From Hamiltosporidium tvaerminnensis (taxonomy: Eukaryota; Microsporidia; Dubosqiidae): a stretch of DNA of 64,000 nucleotides. The stretch lies in contig CM061251.1 in NCBI GenBank assembly GCA_022605425.2, forward strand, positions 775,001-839,000, written 5' to 3'. The notes under the pieces were generated by a model, which was given only the letters and a program-made list of their open reading frames with translations, ran no database searches and was not told where the DNA came from. How positions within the stretch are numbered: the stretch's first letter is position 1; each line of letters opens with the position of its first letter. Positions 45,779-56,779 of this stretch are shown one piece after another. A program made the position numbers and the translations under genes.

Positions 45779-47517
45779 AGATTTATTTTTGAATAATCTT
45801 TTATAAATATATTTTTCTTGAGATATTTGATAGTTTTGACAGCTTAAGATATAATTTTTAGATCAGAAAATATCAAATTTTTTAAAGATAACTAATCAAC
45901 AATGTATGCAATCATCGATTGCACATATGAAATTTTTTCAAAATAGATACAAAAAGATTTGTTTGAGCTTACGATCTACAGTGTGAAAAAATTATCCAAA
46001 TAAATATATTTATTGCATTATATGCCATATTTAATTTAAAATAATAGACTTATAGATGTTAACATTAAACAGTTATGGTTTTCATATTTCAATGACAAAT
46101 AAAATTACACTTTTTTAATCATTTCAAATGTTTGATAAAATTTTAACAAACTCATCACTTTTTTAAATTTGCAATATATCTATCAATAAACTAACCAATT
46201 ATAGTTTCTCAACATTTTCGATTAAAATTTTTCTTTGCTGTCTAGCTTTATTCTTAATCTGATTTCGTTTCTATACTTCAAGTAACAATTTAAATTTACC
46301 TTTTAGAGAATAATATAATTGTTTCCATATTAAAAAAATTCCAAATAAAAAAATTGTACTAAAAATATGAATAATTTTACATTTTATTGAAAGTTGAATC
46401 AAAAAAATTTATACCAAGAAACTTCGTATTTTATTTACAATCTAAAATAAAAGGATACAATAAATTTCTATTAAAAGTTTTTGGGTAAAAAATTCGTAAA
46501 ACTTATTTAAAATATTTAAATATTTTTTGTGAATTTTTTTAAAAAACCAACTTATTTCCTTTGAATAATAGTAGATGTTAAACAAATTATAAGTTTGAAA
46601 GTAAATTGTCACAATTCTAGAATGATTAGATAGACTTAGTAATTATCTTACTAAATATGTAGAAAAACATTTTTTGATGTATAGTATGGAAATATTAACA
46701 AATCTTCTATGTTTACACTAAATTATAATACTTTAACATGCAATTTTTCAGTTTATAAGCTTTGAACTCATCTTTTACACCAATATCGAGCAGCATGACA
46801 ATTTTTTTAGAAAGAGTCAATTTTAAATTCCATATCATGAAAAAAGTCGAATTAAATAAAAAAATACTTGGAAGCTAATCATTATAATTTTCTAAATTTA
46901 AATACGAAACCATTATCAATATTTAAAAGTCCCAATTAAAAAAATTGCTTACTAAAATTAATCGGTTTTTTTCTACAATTTAATTAATATTTAAAACAAT
47001 TCTTATCTCACATTCATACGCGGAATTTAATCGTTAATTTCTTTTATAGTAAAATATAAATCCGATTCACCCGGTTTCGGAAAAATAAATGCATTTTTAT
47101 GTAAATATCTGTTATAATAATTCCGCTTGTTCATAATGTGTTTCATTAGAATAAAGATAGTTTAAAAAATTATCTCGGTCTACTGAGGCTTTAAAAATTA
47201 ATGTTGATTTAAACATTGCCGTTATAGCAACGAATTTGACTACAAGAATAACATTTTCGTATGAAACGATGTGTTCAATGATTGTTCAAATATTTATAAA
47301 ATACGAACTTATCAATAAAGACATTTCAAATATTTAAAATTCTAATGATAATTTATTTCAATGCCTGCTTGTTTAAGTATCACATAATTTACTAAATTAT
47401 AATAGTTATACGAGATTCGAACCTAAAAACAAAGTAGCTGATTCCTAATTAAATTATCAAATAGAACAATTTTTTTAAACGCGATGATTTTAAAAAAATA
47501 ATAAATTATTATTTTCC
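45779..47517. other. 1.7 kb AT-rich stretch
   Basis: No gene or repeat recognised. The upstream side of the LRR pseudogene. Confidence 0.55.
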
Positions 47518-48228
47518 TTCGATGTGGAGGGAGCTTAACCACATAAAAAACTTTCTGATTGCCAATGAGTGTTTGAAGCTGGTGTGAGAATCATTTTTTT
47601 GGATTTTTGATGGAAATACAATCACACTACATCTTCGGTTGTTCCATGGGAGTTGTTATGAAGAGGAGAGATCTAAGAAATGGAGAAACATTTTCTACAA
47701 ATTTATTTGTAGTTTTTTATGTAACTAGACTGCAGACCGCAGCTAAGCACGTAGGTAATAGCCATGTAAAAGCAAGAAAACCTAGCCTTTACTCGGGTTA
47801 GAAGACTTAGCGCCTGGGATATATAAAAACAAAACCATTTAAAGCCGGGAGAGCTAAGTAGCAAGTTATACCTGTTGGTATGTCATTGCACTGTCTAGGT
47901 GGACCCCATGTGAGTCTCTGAAATATATCTTAGCTAGAAATTTATGAGGTTCGGAAGTATAGAGTAAGTGTTGAGGCTGAATAGTCTTGGAGGAGCTCAA
48001 AGGTGGGTTTCGGCCTTTAATCATCCTCCATGCAACGGACATTAACGAACACCGGGTAAATGCCTAGCCTATTAATTAGGTTCTACATATCCGGTAGATG
48101 AAAATATCTGGGATGTAGGTATCGCAGGAGGTACTGATGGTGTGTTGGGGTAGCAGTTATTTATGTATAAACCTAGAACAGCGTTTGAGTCATGAAAACA
48201 AATATAACACTTGTCACTATTTTAAAAA
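47518..48228 (-). repeat. Family B repeat copy B7, well preserved, inverted
   Basis: About 710 bases, reverse complement of B3 with high similarity: left edge GGAGGGAGCTTAACCACATA, middle TTTACTCGGGTTAGAAGACT and CACTGTCTAGGTGGACCCCA, right edge CATGAAAACAAATATAACAC. The 64-codon frame inside is not shared with B3 or B8. Confidence 0.8.
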
Positions 48229-48718
48229 GATGTGATACTTTAATAAAAATTATTCAAAGAATAGCTATTTTTTATACAAAATAATTCATTACAAATATAT
48301 TAACTTTCCCAAACATATTTAAAAATGTCTATGTTTACACAGTATTTGTCTTATCTAAATATTTGTATCTCAAATCATATCCTTCAATTATAAACATACC
48401 AAAATATTTTTTTGTTCACCATTTTTTCCTATAAATATACTTCATGTTTTAGAAATTTTATTTTTCAAAAATTGTTCTTTTCCATTTTATTTTAACTTAG
48501 TCTTTTTATGCAAGCAAAAAAGCAATATTTTTATATATTTTCGATCGTTACCTGCAATATCATTCTTCAAAATCAGTCTGTAAAGCCTTTTGAATGTTCA
48601 AAATCGAATTTAACTTTAATCTTAAAAAACCAAATAAATAAATAAAAAATTCTAATATGACACTAGAAAAGCAAAACAAAATTATTCTAACCATGTCCTG
48701 TTTAAATATAAATTAAAA
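48229..48718. other. AT-rich intergenic stretch
   Basis: Nothing recognised. Confidence 0.6.
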
Positions 48719-48935
48719 ATTAAATCAAAAAAAATAAAATTAATAAAAATAAAATTAATAAAGAATTTAAGTAAGGAAATTTATTCGAAAAAATCTTTAA
48801 ATTCTACATATTTTATAAAAAAATAAAATTAATAAAGAATTTAAGTAAGGAAATTTATTTTTAAAAATCTATTTTATTTAAATTTTTTAAATTTTTAAAA
48901 ATCTGTAAAATTTAAAGATTTTTTCAAATAAATTC
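48719..48935. repeat. Short direct and inverted repeats upstream of the DP gene
   Basis: AAATTAATAAAGAATTTAAG followed by TAAGGAAATTTATT occurs at about 48,753-48,785 and again at 48,828-48,859. In addition AAAAAATCTTTAAATT (48,788-48,803) is complemented by AATTTAAAGATTTTTT (48,911-48,925), giving a potential long hairpin. They lie 125-340 bases before the DP start. Confidence 0.7.
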
Positions 48936-49058
48936 ATCTCACAAGCTTAAAAAACCCAATAAAATATTTTAACCATCTTTTAACATCTCTATCATAATTT
49001 ATTTCCTTTTATTTAATTTCTTACCTTACTTTTATATTTCAACCATAACTTTCACCCT

Positions 49059-49643
49059 ATGAACAGTTCATTATTTAGTGATACATTTTCAGAAACAAAA
49101 AAACAAGGTCTTAAACACATAACAAAGTCAGTTCTTAATATGTTAGAATCCTCTAACGGTATTACGTACACTGAAATATTAAGATCAACTTCTGCTACAA
49201 ATTCAAACACATTGAAAAGAAGAATATACGATGTTCTTAGTGTTATGAGATCTATAAATATAATAACCAAAACGAACAGAAGATATCATATTTCAGGACG
49301 AGACGTTACAACAGAAACAAAAATGAAAATAGAAAAAAAGAAAGAAGATGTAAAAAGAATGGAAGAAATGATTAAAGCATTTGAATTTCTTATAAATAAA
49401 AATACAGGAAATCATACAAATTGTGAAAAATTATATCTTCCTTTCATGATAGTATTTACTGATAGGGACAGTCAAGTACAATGTGAAACAAATGAAGAAA
49501 AAACATTTTTTAAATTTAAAAGCGATAAAAATATTCAAATGATGGATGATTTAGCGGTAATTAAAGAAATACAGAATTATACAGGAAAATCAAGTGGAAA
49601 AAAAAATACGGATGTCAATGATATATTTAGTTTTATAAGTTAA
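49059..49643 (+). CDS. DP-type (TFDP/E2F family) transcription factor
   Basis: 194 residues. DP proteins dimerise with E2F to bind DNA and control cell-cycle genes. Residues 15-80 form the E2F/DP winged helix: GLKHITKSVLNML, the recognition motif KRRIYDVLSVMRSINIITK (53-71; the RRxYD signature of the fold) and RRYHISG. DP rather than E2F is favoured by the wording after the signature (MRSINIITK, like the DP NVLMAMNIISK) and by the C-terminal domain LPFMIVFTDRDSQVQCET...FKFKSDKNIQMMDDLAVIK (about 127-177), which resembles the DP dimerisation domain, with a charged coiled coil between (84-112). At about half the length of animal DP it is a reduced form. CCC at 49055-49057 is one base before the ATG; AATAAA at 49647-49652 is three bases past the stop. 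Convergent with leucyl-tRNA synthetase. Confidence 0.88.
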   Translation: MNSSLFSDTFSETKKQGLKHITKSVLNMLESSNGITYTEILRSTSATNSNTLKRRIYDVLSVMRSINIITKTNRRYHISGRDVTTETKMKIEKKKEDVKRMEEMIKAFEFLINKNTGNHTNCEKLYLPFMIVFTDRDSQVQCETNEEKTFFKFKSDKNIQMMDDLAVIKEIQNYTGKSSGKKNTDVNDIFSFIS

Positions 49644-49652
49644 AGTAATAAA

Positions 49653-50087
49653 GTTTAAAAAAAATAAGGATTTAATGAAAATATTTAATTGGAAAAAAAA
49701 TGATTTAATAAAATAAGGAATTAAATACAAATAATATTAAAATATTTCTTAATTATATATTTGTCATAGATTTTTTAATGTAGTTAATATTTTTTTTTAG
49801 ATTCTTAAAAAATAAATAAAATATTACATATTAAATATTAAAATTAATATATAATTAAGAAAAAAATATATAATTAAGAAATAGAATTAAATATGAAAAT
49901 TAAAATATTAAAATTAAATATTAAAATTAAATATATAATTAAGAAATAAATATATAATTAAGAAATAGAATTAAATTTGAAAATTAAGACATAGATTAAA
50001 GAAATATATTAAAATTTTTTTTATATAATTTAATATTATTTGATTTTAAACAAAAAATAGTATCTTAAATTAAAATAATTTTTTATT
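49653..50087. repeat. Low-complexity array between two convergent genes
   Basis: Interleaved units TATATAATTAAGAAAT and AGAATTAAATwTGAAAATTA recur from about 49,836 to 50,010. Purely A/T-rich simple repeat; the LeuRS polyadenylation signal (minus strand AATAAA) is at 50,082-50,087. Confidence 0.75.
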
Positions 50088-53033
50088 TCATAGAAACTCA
50101 AACTCAATGAAAGGTTCATAAGGAATACCTTTATCACCCAGAACAATACGAACAGAATAACCACATTTGTTTTCAATATACTTACTAAATTCTTTTACAA
50201 CAAATATTTCATTTACTTCTATCCATTTAAAACACTCATCTGCCCACAAATTGTGTTTAATGTCGTTTTTATCGTTTTTACTTAAAAATAAACAAATATC
50301 TTCTTTGTTTCTCACTGCGTATATTTCATTTCTCCAAAATTCTAAAGAATTTTCGTTAAAAATAGATAATCGAACTGTTTTTATTTTTTTGTTCTTTTTA
50401 TTTACTTTAGAAGCTTTGAATTTTATATTTTTAATTATTTTTTTTAAATATTCGATTCCTATAATTGAGTCTTTATCTTGTATTATACCTGAAATATTTT
50501 TAATTTCATCTTTTTGAGATAATTTATTTTCAAAAATTATACTTGGAAATGAAAATCTGTTAATTTTAAAAAACTTACTAAGTAAGGAAATAGATAAAGA
50601 AGGTATTAAAGGATATATGAGTAAAAGAATACACAGATATAAAAGAATAATCAAATCACTGTCACTATTACCACCTAAACTTATAAAAGTTTCTTTTAAA
50701 TTTAAAATTTCATAAAATCCATATTTTACAACGTCTCGATACGCCATATCAGAATAATTTGAATCAACTAAATTTATAAAATTATTCAGACTTTGTAAAA
50801 GAAATTTTTCTTGGTAGGTAAGAGATGAGACACTTAATGTTGATAAAATGGATTTTATAAATTGTGCCGAGTTTAAGTATTCTATATCTCCATTATCTGG
50901 ATTTTCCTTGTTTGCGTTTATACTTATTTTTACAAATCTTTCTGTAATTTCTTCTGAATTTTTATTTTCTTTAATTTCTTCCAATTTTTTTTCTTCAAAA
51001 TCCTTAATTTCTTCTAAATTTTTATTTTTACAATTTGATAAAAAATATGAAATTTTGTCTTTTAAATTCTCTATTTGAACAATAAAATTAAAAATCTTTA
51101 AAATAAACGCATTTGCATTGCTTTCTACAAAATTAGCATCTTCATTAAAATCTCCACAAATAGCCAAACACATTCTACTGGCACTCACCCCATACTTAGA
51201 AATACAATCATCTACAGTAAGAAAATTACCTGTACTTTTACTCATTTTTTCAGAATTCAACATCAAATGTCCGTTCGTAAAAATTCTTTTTGGCCAATAC
51301 TTCTCAGGAAAAAGCGCACAGTGGTTCATCAAAAAGAAAATTAAATGATTCTTAATTAAATCCTTGCCACTGACACGTAAATCGAGAGGATAAAAATATT
51401 CAAAAGATTTTTTACATTCAGAAAGAATTGAAATATAATTTTTAATTTCTGCAGAATTATTTTTCAAAATATCTTCTAAACTTCCATTATAAATAATAAA
51501 ATTCCAAATTGAATCGTTTAAAAATTTTACAGGAAAAATTTCTTCTTTTCCTTCCAAATCAGTAAATAAAAAATGCTTAAAAGTATAAAAAATCATGTAA
51601 ATTGTAGAGTCACTCAAACTATCAATTAAATATCGATTATCCCATGGAATAAAAGTACCCAACCCAAATGTTCTAGAACAACCCCATTTATTTATCCAAT
51701 CCAGACCACCAATAAGCATTTCCTTGGTTTCCTTTGTAAAAATCATTTTTTCAATGCATTTTTTTGTTTTATTTTTTAAATCCATATTTCCATAATCAAT
51801 AAAATACTGATCAAGCAAAGAAACTACACATCTAACATTTGAACGACTTATAACTTCTGATTCAGGTTCATAAAATCTTAAAAGATTTTCTGTAAAATTC
51901 AGAGAAATCTCCGTTTTGTTATCAGAAATCTCTGATATTTCTTTGCGTTCATTTTCTAGTAAAAATAAGCGATCCTCACATTCCTTAATAATACAGCAAT
52001 CAATTTTTCCATTCGCATTTTTAGATTCATTTTCCAAGGATATTTTTCTCTGTTCACTGCTTCCTTTAACAATACAACCATTAACTTTTCCTTCTGTAAT
52101 AACAAATTCATTTTCTAAAATCTTACATTTCAATCCCATCAAAAGACTTCCTTTAATTTCAACGACACTTTCTTTAAATCCTTGGTATTTTAAATTTTCA
52201 TAAATATTTTTACAAAAAATAAAATCTTTAGAAACAACAAAATAATCGTTCGAATTTATAATAATTTTTCTAGGTCTATTATTAAAAACAATTCTTCCAT
52301 AAAGATTTTTACCAAGAAAATCACCTTCACTTAAAATTGTAATCTTAATAAGATCAATAGCGACTGGTAAAATACCTTCCCCTTTCATTCTGTCATGATC
52401 CAAACATGCTTGGTTAGTCAAAGGACAAAAAATAGAATATCTTTTACCAAAACTTATAAGATTTGCTTCTTTTAATTTTCTAAATTGAAATTTTACAAAA
52501 GAATCATAATAAGGATTTATATTTGTAGTTATGAAAGACCTGCGCCAGTCTATAAGAGTATGGAAAGATTTTAACGTTTTTGTAGCCAAAATAGGAAAAA
52601 CTTTTGTCCAATAAATTGGATCACAAAAATTTTTTAATTCTGAAAAGGAAATTCCCATATCAGTAAGTATCTTGGAAACAGAAGATCCACTTTCCTTTTT
52701 TATTTCTTCCAATTTTTCGGACACTTTTATATTTTTAGAATCTTTAAATATTTCAGCCTCTTTTAGTTCTTCTGTGAGACGGTCAGCAGATGCACTGATG
52801 GGCATTCCAGTGCAATGGAATGCAAATGGAAAAAGTACATTTTTTCCTTTCAATTGCTGATACCGAGCCATGAATTCTGCTTTGCTAAGAGTGAAAAGAT
52901 GACCAAGATGTAATTTCCCATTCATATAAGGATACGGAAACGTAACAAAATATTTTTCTTCATTATTTGGTTCTACATACGTATCAACATGTTGTTCAAG
53001 TGAAGAAATATAATTCAATCGTTTGTTTTCCAT
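50088..53033 (-). CDS. Cytosolic leucyl-tRNA synthetase
   Basis: 981 residues from ATG 53033. Charges tRNA-Leu with leucine. Class I signatures: PYPYMNGKLHLGH with the HIGH-type HLGH at 42-45, and KMSKS at 596-600 (codons 51,234-51,248) within LMLNSEKMSKSTGNFLT. FHCTGMPISASADRL after the first motif is typical of the eukaryotic/archaeal cytosolic type, not the organellar one. A long editing-domain insertion (about 200-440) is present but contains low-complexity Glu/Lys stretches, as does the region around 690-730. The C-terminal anticodon-binding part is shorter than in animals. A frame start four codons upstream (53045) is also possible, but the CCCC at 53036-53039 then lies inside the gene, whereas every other CCC here is upstream of the ATG, so the second ATG is preferred. 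Minus-strand AATAAA is one base past the TGA. Confidence 0.95.
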   Translation of the reverse strand: MENKRLNYISSLEQHVDTYVEPNNEEKYFVTFPYPYMNGKLHLGHLFTLSKAEFMARYQQLKGKNVLFPFAFHCTGMPISASADRLTEELKEAEIFKDSKNIKVSEKLEEIKKESGSSVSKILTDMGISFSELKNFCDPIYWTKVFPILATKTLKSFHTLIDWRRSFITTNINPYYDSFVKFQFRKLKEANLISFGKRYSIFCPLTNQACLDHDRMKGEGILPVAIDLIKITILSEGDFLGKNLYGRIVFNNRPRKIIINSNDYFVVSKDFIFCKNIYENLKYQGFKESVVEIKGSLLMGLKCKILENEFVITEGKVNGCIVKGSSEQRKISLENESKNANGKIDCCIIKECEDRLFLLENERKEISEISDNKTEISLNFTENLLRFYEPESEVISRSNVRCVVSLLDQYFIDYGNMDLKNKTKKCIEKMIFTKETKEMLIGGLDWINKWGCSRTFGLGTFIPWDNRYLIDSLSDSTIYMIFYTFKHFLFTDLEGKEEIFPVKFLNDSIWNFIIYNGSLEDILKNNSAEIKNYISILSECKKSFEYFYPLDLRVSGKDLIKNHLIFFLMNHCALFPEKYWPKRIFTNGHLMLNSEKMSKSTGNFLTVDDCISKYGVSASRMCLAICGDFNEDANFVESNANAFILKIFNFIVQIENLKDKISYFLSNCKNKNLEEIKDFEEKKLEEIKENKNSEEITERFVKISINANKENPDNGDIEYLNSAQFIKSILSTLSVSSLTYQEKFLLQSLNNFINLVDSNYSDMAYRDVVKYGFYEILNLKETFISLGGNSDSDLIILLYLCILLLIYPLIPSLSISLLSKFFKINRFSFPSIIFENKLSQKDEIKNISGIIQDKDSIIGIEYLKKIIKNIKFKASKVNKKNKKIKTVRLSIFNENSLEFWRNEIYAVRNKEDICLFLSKNDKNDIKHNLWADECFKWIEVNEIFVVKEFSKYIENKCGYSVRIVLGDKGIPYEPFIEFEFL

Positions 53034-53035
53034 GT

Positions 53036-53039
53036 GGGG
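53036..53039 (-). promoter_or_regulatory. CCCC motif that decides the LeuRS start
   Basis: Read on the minus strand, CCCC ends two bases before ATG 53033. The same CCC-before-ATG arrangement is seen in six other genes of the window, so the upstream in-frame ATG at 53045 is probably not used. CCC-like start-proximal motifs are a known microsporidian signal. Confidence 0.65.
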
Positions 53040-53045
53040 TTTCAA

Positions 53046-53569
53046 TTTATAAAAATATTAAGAATTTTTTTTTATCGTAAATCAAAAAAATATAAAAAAA
53101 AATTTTAGAAATCGTAGAATAAAGAAGTAATTGAAATTTTATAAAAATATTAAAATTCTGTTTTATATTTTTATGAATTAACCATATTAACATTTTTTTG
53201 ATTATTTTAATTAGATCAGCATGGTTTAGTATTAATATCCTCTTATTTGGCAGAAGAAAAAATAATTTTTTTATCTCGTTATAAATATAAGAAGCGTGTT
53301 TCTCATTTCCGTTTTTGAATAATCCAACCTTAAGGCAAAATTTAAAATTATTTTATTTAATTCTCTTTCAAATCCCTCATAGAACTCCCATAAGTAATGA
53401 AAATGCTTTTTTAGATAAATTTTAGAACTACTAAATTTAAATATGTATTGAACATTAAATGTAACATTTCATTTTTAACTACGAATATAATATACATTCA
53501 ACGAGGAGATAAATTTTACAGTTGCTGCTTAGAATTTAATTTTCTCACAATATTAAATCCGTTATTTTA
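53046..53569. other. Upstream region of LeuRS
   Basis: AT-rich, no gene. The 5' region next to LeuRS is pure A/T-rich; 53,210-53,410 is somewhat richer but unrecognised. Confidence 0.55.
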
Positions 53570-54635
53570 TTTAATAAAATTCTGGGTTAAAACATTATTT
53601 ACCATTTTTATATGTTTCTTCTACCTCTTTAACCACTTTTGTCTCTTCTTCCAATTCCGACTCTTCATTTATGTTATTGGTCGGTTCCTCCAAAGTGGTT
53701 CCTCCTTGTAAAATAAAGGGGGCTTTATTTTTTGCATCATCTTCCTCTCTCTTCTCTCCTTTTAAAGAGGGCGTTGGTTCCTCATGCACCTCTGATCTCA
53801 TAATAACACACATTGACGCTCTCTCCCAGCTCTCTTCGGCATTTAGTCTTTACTCAAGTCGTCTTCGTCGATCAAAGAAAATTATTTCGACTGTCTTCTT
53901 AAGTACTATAGACTGAATGTATGCTTCTACATTTGTCGGTATTTCTAGTATTTTAAGATGAGATTTATGGTATTTTGTCAGAATACCGTCCAAGGTCATC
54001 ACATAAGGGATTATCTCACCACTACACTTTTAAATAAGACCCAAATCATTGGCTAGCAGGTCATACTTCCTAAGTTTTTCAGTTTCAACTATTTGAAGTG
54101 AATCTTGGGAAGTGATTCCTACTTCAATGAGTGTTATCTTATTCTTCCTCTTATCTAAAATAAATATGTCGGGTCTGTTATTCCGAATTTTAACATCAGT
54201 TTTTATTCTGGTGTCCACTCTTATCTCTGCATACTCATTATTAAGAATTTCTTGAACTGAGTGACTCCTAATTCGTTTTTTGGACTTAAACTTATATCTA
54301 TTTAGGAGAAGTAAGTGTAGGCATCTAACCACTTCATTATGCCGTCTAGTGTAATCATGGCCTAGCATTTTTTCACATCTAGTTGCTAGATGATCCACAG
54401 TCTTACCAGACTTCCCGCAATGTTGACACACACCATCTGCTCCCCAGAATTCATTTCTATCCTGGATATAGCAGAACACAGCTTCATTTTGTGGCCTAAT
54501 ATTTCCTCTCTTTAGCCATCTTGAAGAGTCACTAACACTCACAAGCTCATTTTCCTTGCATTATATAAATTTGAATGGAGCTTTCGTTTTTCTATTTCTT
54601 TATATAGTTTTGCAAGTTGAGCTTCTTTTAAATCC
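53570..54635 (-). mobile_element. Family C (R2-like) copy, second long one
   Basis: About 1,065 bases, minus orientation, nearly the same as 7,453-8,520 and with the same two edges: TTTATTTAATAAAATTCTGG at the 3' side and GAGCTTCTTT at the 5' side. Flanks TTAAATCCGTTATTTTA (left) and TTAAATCCTTTAAAATA (right) could be a mutated target duplication (13 of 17 identical). This copy keeps the 14 bases lost in the other and so shows the natural C-terminus of the polyprotein. Confidence 0.83.
53595..54630 (-). pseudogene. R2-type CCHC/endonuclease fragment, second copy
   Basis: Read from 54,630: the frame is shifted close to the 5' edge, then open from 54,542 with CQHCGKSGKTVDHLATRC and RPDIFILDKRKNKITLIEVG intact, and stopped after LLANDLGLI by a T-to-A change (TAT to TAA) just below 54,030. 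Further shifts follow in 53,820-54,030. The last piece, 53,595-53,813, gives the natural end of the protein: acidic, with EEPTNNINEESELEEETKVV and final TYKNGK. Together with the 7.4 kb copy this defines the domain order CCHC finger, PD-D/K nuclease, acidic tail. Inactive. Confidence 0.83.
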
Positions 54636-55959
54636 TTTAAAATATTAAATTTGAATAATTAATTATAAGTTTAAAGAAACGTTAATTGTATCAATTTGTT
54701 TTTAAGTTATATTAAAAAAAATCAATTTATAAAATCATAAACAGAATTGTAATGGAATTTTTTATTTATCCCCAGTTTTATTTTACATTACTGAATATAA
54801 ATTTTACTCTCAAGCTATTATTCAAGAGAAGTTTTCATAATGCAAGGTTATTATAAATCATGACCGATTAAATCAACCAAATAAATAATTTAGGTCAATG
54901 TAGAATATATTTTTAAATTTCCCGATTACTATTACTACTGCAATAATTTATATGGTCTCTTGAATAAAAAGAAAGAAATTTCCAAATGTGCGCAAAATGT
55001 GATGATCACCGGCCAAAAGCATTAATCCTCGGCTTGATGTTTTGCACTCTAACAAGTTAATGGTTTTTCAGTTCATTTTTGAATAAGTATGAGTTATTTT
55101 TTCAAAGAAAACTGCGCAAGAATCGTTAATAATTTTCGCGGTCCATAATGCCCCCTGTTATTTCTAATCACCGCCCCCCCCTTATATTTTCAATATATTT
55201 ATAAAACCCTTTATTTACTATTCATTATCTTTGACGCCCATAGATTAAAAATTAAAGTATTTTGTTCCTAAATATAATAAAGGTCAAGTGAAAATAAATG
55301 TTTATAACTTTAAATTTTATTTTTCCCTCCGAAAATATAATTGTAATCAATTTTAAAAATAAAGCGGATTTACTTCTAGCTTAACATTTCTTATTTTACA
55401 AATACTTTTTTTTTAAAAAAAGAGAAACTAACAAAGTAAAAGTAAATCTGCTTTATTTCACTTTCTAAACAGTTCTTTTTTCAGCATAAACGTTTTCTAC
55501 TCAATCATATTACAAATAAAAATATTTGTTACTGTAAAGACAGAATCATCATAAAAAGAATCAGAGGGAGTGCGTTTAGTCTTTCTATTCCCGTCAAAAT
55601 TATTTTTTTAACAAAAAATTATCACCAATAAGAAGATTTCTTATTGTTTTTTGAATCTTTACTTTCTCTGATTTTTTTTTATATTTTTCAAAATGTTATC
55701 ATACTTCTGTATCAGTTTCAAGGTTCATAGAAATTTCAGAAGCTGTGGTTTTTGGGTATGAAGCAAGATAGTAGGGCTTATTTACTTCATTATATATCAC
55801 CGGGTCAATCTCTAAATTCCCCTTTTTACACCGTGATCATATTTTCTTGATGTTAATACCTCGGAACTAATTGCGTCGACAAATACTGAATAATCTTTTA
55901 TATCCATTGTCAAATACTACAAAAAAGAAGATTATAAATACAAGTTGATCATTAAAAGG
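54636..55959. other. Decayed intergenic DNA
   Basis: No gene. G+C-richer islets at 54,985-55,050 and 55,135-55,185 (with CACCGCCCCCCCC-type run) suggest old mobile-element debris. The part from 55,690 may be the distal end of the integrase remnant that follows. Confidence 0.4.
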
Positions 55960-56480
55960 TTGAAATGCTGATTTATTTGAGGCACTGTGTATTGCCCTAT
56001 TATAAGCCCAGGTAACATCATTATAAAAACCGATCCATCTTCTTGTACCAGTAACATATAATTTTCTTTGCTAACTATCTTTTGATGTTTAATTCATCCG
56101 TTCAATTTGTCCCCAAGCCTTTGGATTGTGCGATCTTTCATATATAATTTGAATCTTAAGTGTAGTTAAGTATGTTTATAGAAATTCATGCAAAAATTCT
56201 TTACCATTATCGGATTGAATCGCTGCTGGAATGCCAAAATTATAATAGAAATTTATATGAACTTTCTACGAACTATGAAGTCTTTTTGATCGTCTTAAAT
56301 CACCAGAAATTGTAAGCGTGTCGATTATGTTTCAAGTCTAATAATCACATCATTTTGATCAGCGTATCTTCTAAGATCTACACAATCAATCATAAATAAA
56401 TTATATTTTTTTTGTGAATTTATTAATTGCAAAAAGTCACTTACTTGGAAATTTGTTTCCTTATTAATGTTATTAGATTT
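55960..56480 (-). pseudogene. Retroviral-type (rve) integrase core remnant, minus strand
   Basis: Read on the minus strand, with stops and shifts: first catalytic aspartate in MIDCVDLRRYADQND, second in IPAAIQSDNGKEFLHEFL, glutamate in RSHNPKAWGQIERMN. Between the second Asp and the Glu there are 35 residues, the classic D-35-E spacing, one of them now a stop. Beyond follows WFYNDVTWAYNRAIHSASNK, typical of integrase C-terminal parts in Ty3/gypsy-like elements and in integrase-derived genes common in microsporidia. No reverse transcriptase was found nearby. Confidence 0.78.
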
Positions 56481-56779
56481 TAAAACATTTATTAGTCTAT
56501 AATATTAAACACTAGCAAGCCGTATAACTTAGCATATAGCCTATTTTTATATGTATTGCCTATTAACCGTTTAGTTTCAAAGACTGTAATCTGACTATAT
56601 AAATATAGAAATATCATAGGAGCAATTGAAGGTGGAGTAAATATGAAATAATCAGGAAATTGTAGGATAGAAATATATTACAGATAACATATATCTATTA
56701 TAAATAAAAGGTTTTATGAATATATCTAACTGCATTATAAATAACGGTGGCACTATGACCGTGACATTATGCAACACAC

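Noticed and set aside
47405-47475. tRNA-like B-box on the minus strand (AGGTTCGAATCTCG)
   Set aside because: The T-stem does not pair beyond one or two base pairs and no acceptor stem, D-arm or A-box can be aligned upstream; chance match.
50167-52860. Five plus-strand frames of 60-116 codons
   Set aside because: All lie antisense within the leucyl-tRNA synthetase gene and show no homology or start signal.
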